The position numbers were made by a program, and so were the translations under genes. This document shows, one piece after another, positions 58,701-64,000 of a stretch of 64,000 nucleotides of DNA. Below the pieces are notes generated by a model that was given only the letters and a program-made list of their open reading frames with translations, was not told the origin of the DNA and ran no database searches. Origin of the DNA: Marisa cornuarietis (lineage: Eukaryota > Mollusca > Gastropoda > Architaenioglossa > Ampullariidae); NCBI GenBank assembly GCA_004794655.1, contig SMMW01000585.1, positions 5,102,001-5,166,000 on the forward strand, in the 5' to 3' direction. How positions within the stretch are numbered: position 1 is the first letter of the stretch; the number at the start of each line of letters is the position of its first letter.

Positions 58701-61700
58701 CTTGGGCAGCAAGTCTCATTCATGCTTTGGGAGAATGGTTTGCACCAAGTTAACAGTGACGGTGAAGTAGTATATTCAACTGAAACACTGTTTCATTTTC
58801 TCTCTTTTTTTTAATTAGGACACAGTTTCCCCAGTTTTCACAAGTTTGCTTTATGCCACTTTACTTTTATGAAATATAAGCACCTGCATTAGTACAAGAA
58901 ACCCCTACTTTTCAGAAGTACTTATTACACCACTTCTTTTTTATGAAACCATTAATACAGATATCACCTGCTTTTGGAAAGTTCACTTGATTCCACTTTG
59001 CTTTCATGACAGACCTGCATTATTACAGGTATCTCCCACCTTTGAAAGAGCTATTTAAAACACTTTGCTTTTATGAGACTTGAATTAGTACATGTATTTG
59101 GTATGATGTGGTAGCTTAATTATCTCTGGGGTTTTGGTGGAACTCAAAATTTACTTTACACCATTACAGCTTAAAAGGCTTTGCAGGAACACTCTACTTT
59201 CAGATAGTGGCAGAAAACCTGCACTATAAACTTCCATTGTCTATCAGGACCAGTTAGCAGCCATAAAATGCTCTATGGTTATAAAATGTTAGGAGATTTT
59301 CCAGCATATACTTACTGCATCCAATGATATGCATATTATGCAAATGTTTTCGCCATTTATCCCCCACTCCCACTTCCCCAAGAATAGGTGTCTTGGTGAC
59401 ACTCACCTAGCTTGTCCATTGAATTGTACCGAGTCGACTCTCTTCCTTGGTGGATCAGCTGCAACAACCAAAACAAGCTGTCTCACATAAAGTAAACCCC
59501 GGGATGCACTGGGATATCCTTGTCTCCTTCAGCAGAACTTTTTTCTCCCACACTCAGAAAATGAATCAAATGTGAACTGATTATTTTATGTCTGAGTTTT
59601 AATTTTAAAAAAGTATCTGCTGGACTAATACTAATTTCCTACACTTTGCAATAAATAAATGAAAAGAATATTTTTTAAAAATTGATAAATAAAAATGTCA
59701 CCTCTGTCACCTGATTCTGATCGGTGTCTTATCTCTGTGTCATCCTCTACACTTGGGTTCCTGAGTTTGCGGTCCAATAACAAAAAGTACACCACTTTCT
59801 CTGTGTTGTGTCTACACACAGACAAAAAATAAACCAGTTAGCAGTTAAAATTTTTACTCTATACCTCAAAATATATTGTTCTCATGAAATTGGCTCTAGC
59901 ATAGAAATTTAGATTGCAAGAAGTAAACTTAGCAAAGATATTTTCCCAATCGTTAAGGTATATTATTTATGAATAAATAATTGGAAAATCCGTTCCCAGA
60001 TCTGTTAATGTTCATAAAGCTGTCACTTGCCAATATTTTGAAATAAACTCAGGGATATCAAATTCTGTGAAAATCATTCACAGGTGTAAACTCTATACCT
60101 TCTTAAAAGATTTTCACAAAGCCTGTTGAAGTGATAGATACCTCCTAAGGATTTTATCTTTCTTTACTTTATTTTTACTACATTTTTATTTTAGTAAGTA
60201 TGAATTATGTTTTTCATTATTCTTTCTTAATACAGTTCATTTTTTTCACTGAATTTTATGTTTTTAACACTCTACATGCAAATCTGAAACAAATTACCAA
60301 AGACTGCTTTTTTCTATTTTTTTACACCCTCCCTTGCACTAACTATAGTAAAAATGTCTACACCCTCCCCTGAGGGAGTAAAATAATTACTCCAGAATCC
60401 AAAGTACCAGGTAAAAGGTCACCAAAGTCCTTTTTCACCTTGAACTTCTTAATGCTGAGTGATAGAATGATGGAAACCAGGTGTTGGACCTTTCATTTCA
60501 GCCAAAACAACAGTGTAATTTCAACTGATATGAGATTAGACAGTACTCACTTGGTATTGAGAAGTTCAGAGATTAACTTCTCTTTGTCTTTGAAACACTG
60601 TAAGGAATTGAGTGTAGACAGAACATCAGGATCCAAGTCTTCCACGCTAGGTATCACAGATGTCTGTATAACAAATTGTTTACAACCACCTTTCAGATAA
60701 TCGCCAAAAAAAATTTTGCATTAAAATTTATGCTAAATCACAAACTAATATGGACTAATAAATATATATTTGTCAAAATGTGACTTTTCTATTACAGTTT
60801 AATATATGACAATAGCATTTATGGCAGATTATCTGTACCCATTAGGAGCAACTTGATTAACTTACTCTAATCATAAATGCCTGAAAATATACATCACTTT
60901 GACTATTAAGGACACAACTTGAAAAAAAAACCCAACTTTGATCATTTTGCCACAAATTAAAGCAATTCATTACTTAACAGTGATGAAAAATTAGTACAGA
61001 AATGTTGGCACACCAAAAACCATGCTGATTAAGCTATCATAAATTATAATCACTCAACAATAAAATAACATCTGTAACACATAAAGAATATGAATAAATT
61101 GTAAAAGAAAATCAGCAGAAACTGCTGATAAGAATAAATGCCCACAAAATGTGAAATATAAATGTATAGACATCAGCAGTGTTGGAGTGTAAAACAATAA
61201 ACAAATAAGCACAAAGAGAAGGAAAGAGAATGAATTTTTTGTTGGACTGTATCTGGTGGAAATTTATAAAAATGTCAAAAACAATTTCTATGTTAACCTT
61301 TAGGCAAATAAAATAGAGATTAATATGAAAATATGAATTTGTTAAAGAACTATTTATTCTATATTACAAAAATGATTTTATTTTGCTCGCCTGCTTTTAT
61401 TGTTACTGTGGTAACAATTTTACTTTGAAAAGATTCACCATCTAAGACATGGGCTCTATCAAATACAAAACTTTTTGAGGTACATGCATACCTCATCAAG
61501 TTTTACTTCAGCATAAAATAAGCTTCACTCACATGTCAATTTTTTAATAATAAATGAGGCTCACTACTTACCAACTCTGTTCTCGCTCACACACAAACAC
61601 ACACAAACACACACACTAGTATGCCCAAGCATAGATCACTGAGTTTAGTAAAATTTTGCTTCAGGCATTTTAAAAGATATATACTTCTCAGGTAGCATGC

Positions 61701-61858
61701 AAACATATATTCCAGAATACTATCGTCGAGACATTATGGGAACAATAAAAAGGTGTGAGAAATCATGTCAAAGAAAGCAAGGGCAAAAACTGGATTGCAA
61801 CATCACCTGGACTATTTGTGTGATAGGCAACTCTAACTCTATCTGACCCAGGATATCC
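46782..61858 (-). CDS. BRSK: BRSK/SAD-type serine/threonine kinase, C-terminal two-thirds (partial)
   Basis: AMPK-related kinase of neuronal polarity and synapse organisation. Minus-strand exons: 61807-61858, 60551-60663, 59702-59811, 59407-59458, 58548-58616, 56760-56980, 54346-54391, 49112-49232, 48547-48721, 47760-47926 and 46782-46889 (TAG). Splice phases agree throughout and give about 410 residues. In order: UBA domain ([31 protein letters not shown]); linker [24 protein letters not shown]; a Ser/Pro-rich stretch ending [20 protein letters not shown], a BRSK signature; [16 protein letters not shown]; then the KA1-like C-terminal domain from KRSWFGG through [28 protein letters not shown] and [17 protein letters not shown]. 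The kinase domain is encoded upstream, past base 64000. Two exons have tandem in-frame donors. The long intron before 49232 holds the nested retrotransposons. Confidence 0.93.
47095..47567 (-). mobile_element. LTR-like or MITE-like insertion with 8-bp inverted ends
   Basis: The block starts TAGTGTAAGG and ends CTGTTACACTA; the outer TAGTGTAA/TTACACTA are reverse complements. Read on the minus strand it begins TGTAACAGGG, contains a good TATA box (GGTATAAAAGGC at about 47485-47496) and ends CCTTACA, like a solo gypsy-type LTR. The flanking TA on both sides would instead fit a TA-targeting MITE with GTGTAA ends. It is in the last BRSK intron and shares its right end with 18470-19092. Confidence 0.45.
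48311..48389 (+). repeat. Unnamed interspersed repeat, copy 1
   Basis: CTGGTCACTTCAAC..CCAGCCATATC..TGAGTTGAATCGAC..CATGACCATAT. The same order of blocks occurs at 49807-49888 and, reversed, at 54195-54272. It was not recognised as a known family. Confidence 0.65.
49807..49888 (+). repeat. Unnamed interspersed repeat, copy 2
   Basis: CTGGTCATTTCAACCCAAAA..CCAGCCATATCAACC..TGAGTTGAATCAAC..CATGACCATAT, collinear with copy 1 at 48311 with scattered substitutions and one small length difference. Confidence 0.65.
51007..51196 (-). mobile_element. tRNA-derived SINE with 11-bp target duplication
   Basis: The minus strand reads GGTGGCGCAACGGTTAGCGC (A-box), GGGTTCAGTTCTTGTCTCGG (B-box), a middle part, then GTGATATAGCCTTAGTTGCT, GGCTCGGCGTAAAACACC and an A/T tail. 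The 11-mer GCAAAAACAGA lies on both sides (50996-51006 and 51197-51207). It is the best preserved SINE in the window. The tail resembles the V-SINE/RUDI-type 3' domain known from molluscs, from memory and untested. Confidence 0.9.
51455..53146 (-). mobile_element. Jockey/I-group LINE with 5' inversion and 14-bp target duplication
   Basis: AAGCGTGACTGGGA occurs at 51441-51454 and 53133-53146, bounding the insertion. On the minus strand the element ends (51615 down to 51455) with GTGATATAGCCTTAGTTGCT, GACACGGCGTTAAACAC and (AAAC)n. The rest (about 51616-53132) is reverse transcriptase in the opposite, plus, orientation. An inverted 5' segment joined to a sense 3' segment is the known product of twin priming. 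The coding region is cut off after the RT palm/thumb at the right boundary. Confidence 0.85.
51959..53140 (+). CDS. Reverse transcriptase fragment of the Jockey/I-group LINE
   Basis: An open frame of 393 codons with RT motifs in order: [63 protein letters not shown] (first catalytic Asp near residue 205), [16 protein letters not shown] and YVDDF (residues 293-297, 52835-52849; YADD is commoner). It ends at [20 protein letters not shown], where the insertion boundary lies. The preceding part of the polyprotein is in another frame at about 51660-51958 ([30 protein letters not shown]), so a frameshift near 51955 plus 3' truncation make it non-functional. It is not a host gene. Confidence 0.88.
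   Translation: METVLTEARDVANSLASTFAQNSSSSNYSLEFQRMKLVRESSSCNFSSDNSEQYNKPFSLNELQRTLQKCKVSAPGPGNISYQLLTHLPKASLLLLLNIFNFIWVSGCFPPPWREAVVVPIPKPGKDPSDPNSYRPIALTSCLCKTLERMVNARLTWQLESQGLLSNLQCGFRQYRSTLDHLVRFETFVRDAFVSREHVLGVFFDLEKAYDTTWKQGILLDFHALGFRGCMPLFIKNFLSQRLFRVRIGSILSAPQEQEMGVPQGSILSPTLFNIKINSILKSVCPGLAASLYVDDFALCIRGRSLPCLERRLQLCVNAVQKWVTENGFKFSPTKSVCIHFCKLRGMFPNPSITVDGKVLNVVQEVKFLGVIFDRKLSFLSHIKSLRLSCQKA
54195..54272 (-). repeat. Unnamed interspersed repeat, copy 3, beside the RTE insertion
   Basis: On the minus strand: AGCCAGATCAACC..TGAGTTGAATCAAC..CATGACTATAT. The sequence continues into ATTATTGTCCCAAT, which is the RTE target duplication. A repeat-like remainder lies left of the RTE near 50565-50606, so this older repeat probably hosted the RTE. 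Confidence 0.5.
54400..56659. other. BRSK intron, nothing recognised
   Basis: AT-rich intronic sequence between the 46-nt exon at 54346-54391 and the Ser/Pro-rich exon. Short CA-type runs occur near 55478-55495. No coding or mobile feature was identified. Confidence 0.5.
57379..57514. mobile_element. hAT-type MITE, 136 bp
   Basis: CAGTGGCGTAGGAA at the left end and TTCCTACGCCACTG at the right end are perfect 14-bp terminal inverted repeats of the kind seen on hAT elements. The inside includes a G-run/C-run hairpin (57396-57422) and no coding capacity. Both flanks are (CA)n, consistent with an 8-bp duplication, which cannot be phased in a dinucleotide run. It lies in a BRSK intron. Confidence 0.88.
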
Positions 61859-64000
61859 CTAGAAAAACACAAAAACCAACAAGCACATGAGGAAAATTGC
61901 AGACAAACTAACATTTTAAAGAACAAAACCACTCTGGAGCATTATTTTCAAACTGCAAAAAAGCTGCATTAGTTTTCAAAAATAATCAAACCATTTACAA
62001 AATTTATCATACAGCAAGCTATTTGGGGAATTGTTCTTTACAACTACTACAAATTCAGTGAGAGTTACACAAAATTCTTGGCTATATCAGCAGCCTTTGA
62101 CCCTGTAAATTTACATATATCTAATATGGTAACATTTATGATGAATGTGAGTTGTACATTTTTATCATGAGCACTTCATGAAAAGGTAAGCACAACTTTC
62201 TTGTATTCTTTTCTAAATAAGGAAAGCCCTTTACATGATGAGAGTTTAAGTTTGTCTGGGCACATAAGTTTCTCTACATCCAGAGATTCACCCTGATAAA
62301 ATATGAGCCAGAGACTATAGTATTTTGTTTTTCTTTTTTAAGCTGGGAGGAAAGGGACGGGGGCTGATACCAATATAACAAGTTATGTTTATGTGAAGTT
62401 TTGTATGGATTATGACTAACTCGTAACTGGCTTGCCTTTATTTTTTCTTGCATGTAGTTAGCAGCTACTTTATTACTTAATTTAAAAATATATCTTGCCT
62501 AGCTCGCTTTACATAAGCCCAAAAGAGGACATAGGAGTAACTAAGAGTGTGTCCATGCCTCACCAACATGCCTGTATCAGCATCACCTTCAATATAACCT
62601 ACCGGTTACACAACAGTCAACTTCTAGAACTGTTGGTTTCACCTTGATGTCATCATCAAAATCAGTTACATAAAAAAGTGCAGCTGACACCATTAAATGA
62701 AAGCTCGATAACCGGCTATGTCAAAACTCTTATAAATAACAAGTACCTCTGAGAAAGCAAAGCACTTCACTGATCAATAAAATAACCTTTTCAATTTTTA
62801 AGTGCCAGTAAAATGAAGGGCATCCAAGTCAAAAAGGTATCCACACCATCAAATATTATTGGAGACTATGATACAATTAGTACAAAATATTAACAATCAA
62901 ATCATTTGATACCTAACATGAGAAAGCCAGAGTTAAAAGAATCATGAGAAACACAAGATCAAATGCCCAAACAGAGCATAGAGAAGGTGGCAACAGTAAC
63001 TTCAGCAAGTCCATAGATTACAATAAAAACAGAGATATAAAGTAGTTTGTGGGAATACTTTCACCATTATTAAATAATGTTACTGTAGATGGTATAAACA
63101 CTTTTTTAAGATAAATAAAAACTGTTTAAGACAGTTATTAAGCCTCCAAACCCCATAGAGTTACCCGTAATATGTTTTTGTGCTAGAGACGCAAAAATAA
63201 GTTCCAAATCACTTGTTGGAGATCATCTGGTGTTTGTTTTTTAAATCTTCATATTAAAAAAAGGTTCTCTAGATGAGTTAACCACTGTCAAGAAGCCTAA
63301 GTTATAATGCTGGGTGCTGAATACATAGCTACAGAACCTTCTTTGGTGGTGAAATTTTAAGGAGAAAAAAAGTAAATATTCCACCAGCCATATGCAGCTA
63401 GCCATGGTGGTTGCATACACACTGCAATCGCTTTGTTATTTAAAATCATTGGCAAGAAAATGGTTCTGTAACATGTAACTTGCATGAAAATAAGGACCAT
63501 GCCAAAAATAAAAGATTTATGGATGGTCTGTTTAAAAGGTTAAAAGCTATATGACAATGACTAACTGCTAACATTTAAAATTGTGGTTAACATCTTCCAT
63601 GGCCACAATGATCCTTTAATTAAACTTTTGATAAAGTATGGATAAATATAGCTGAAGACATCTGCTAATTCTTGATTCTTGGGCACATATGCCAATTCCA
63701 TTTCCCTGGCAAAATTACAGGAGATGTATATGGCCTTTATTGAGATGCTCCACCCTGTTTCTATGTGTCTGAAACTCTCTTTAATACACTTATTCACAGG
63801 CAAATAATTAACATCAGTGCTGGTACTCCACTACTCACATTCTTTTTACTGTTGCAGGTGTCTGAAGTGTAATAGTTAAACACAGATTCAATTTTGGGGG
63901 GGGGGGAACACTGAAATTATGGTGAACATTCATTCTGGTGATCACAGAGTTCCAAAGTAAATGTTCGGTGGGTTTTTTCAAAAGTATTTTGTGAACAGCC
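61859..64000. other. BRSK intron to window end, nothing recognised
   Basis: No kinase-domain exon could be found between the first visible BRSK exon and the right edge, so the kinase domain is encoded beyond it. A homopolymer of about 14 G lies near 63894-63907. The 80-codon frame at 63561-63803 shows no family resemblance. Confidence 0.55.

Noticed and set aside
63561..63803. 80-codon frame near the right edge as a possible BRSK kinase exon
   Set aside because: No kinase motif (HRD, DFG, APE) is present, and the frame has no matching splice sites.
1..64000. CRISPR arrays, operons, bacterial promoters or phage-type systems
   Set aside because: The window is plainly eukaryotic with spliced metazoan genes; no regularly spaced direct repeats of CRISPR type were seen.

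Overview
This is eukaryotic nuclear DNA: AT-rich, with short spliced exons, GT-AG introns, metazoan proteins and many short retrotransposon fragments. The mix of tRNA-derived SINEs with a V-SINE/RUDI-like tail, L2/CR1, RTE, Jockey/I and Tc1 remnants, plus single invertebrate-type copies of KIF21, Caprin and BRSK, suggests a mollusc, probably a gastropod. The species is an inference and was not tested.

Four protein-coding genes are supported, three of them on the minus strand. (1) Bases 1-8115, minus: the 5' part of a KIF21-type kinesin, seven coding exons for the first 210 residues of the motor domain, running off the left edge. (2) Bases 11931-26120, minus: an ankyrin-repeat protein of about 579 residues in 19 exons. 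All its introns are phase 0 and one appears to be GC-AG. I cannot assign it to a named family. (3) Bases 27634-36945, plus: a complete Caprin (Caprin-1 type) gene, 12 coding exons and 723 residues, head-to-head with the ankyrin gene across a 1.5 kb CpG-containing interval. (4) Bases 46782-61858, minus: the 3' part of a BRSK/SAD kinase gene (UBA, linker and C-terminal KA1-like domain). Its kinase domain lies beyond the right edge.

Introns and spacers are full of transposon debris: L2/CR1-clade LINE pieces (1.9-3.0, 8.6-10.6, 12.6-13.3 and 41.3 kb), SINEs (4.6, 24.9 and 51.1 kb), a STRAD pseudokinase pseudogene (25.4-25.8 kb), an internally deleted Tc1 transposase (38.5-38.9 kb), an RTE fragment (39.4-39.8 kb), LTR-like sequences (18.5-19.1 and 47.1-47.6 kb) and a hAT-type MITE (57.4 kb).

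The most striking structure is at 50.6-54.2 kb. An RTE element with a 12-bp target duplication is split by an opposite-strand L2-like LINE. That LINE was in turn hit by a SINE (11-bp duplication) and by a Jockey/I-type LINE (14-bp duplication) with the inverted layout expected of twin priming. The Jockey/I element's 3' tail matches the tail of the local SINEs, so it is a candidate partner that mobilised them.

The four genes do not form an evident pathway. KIF21 is a motor, Caprin an RNA-granule protein and BRSK a polarity kinase, all important in neurons, but their adjacency here is not evidence of shared function.
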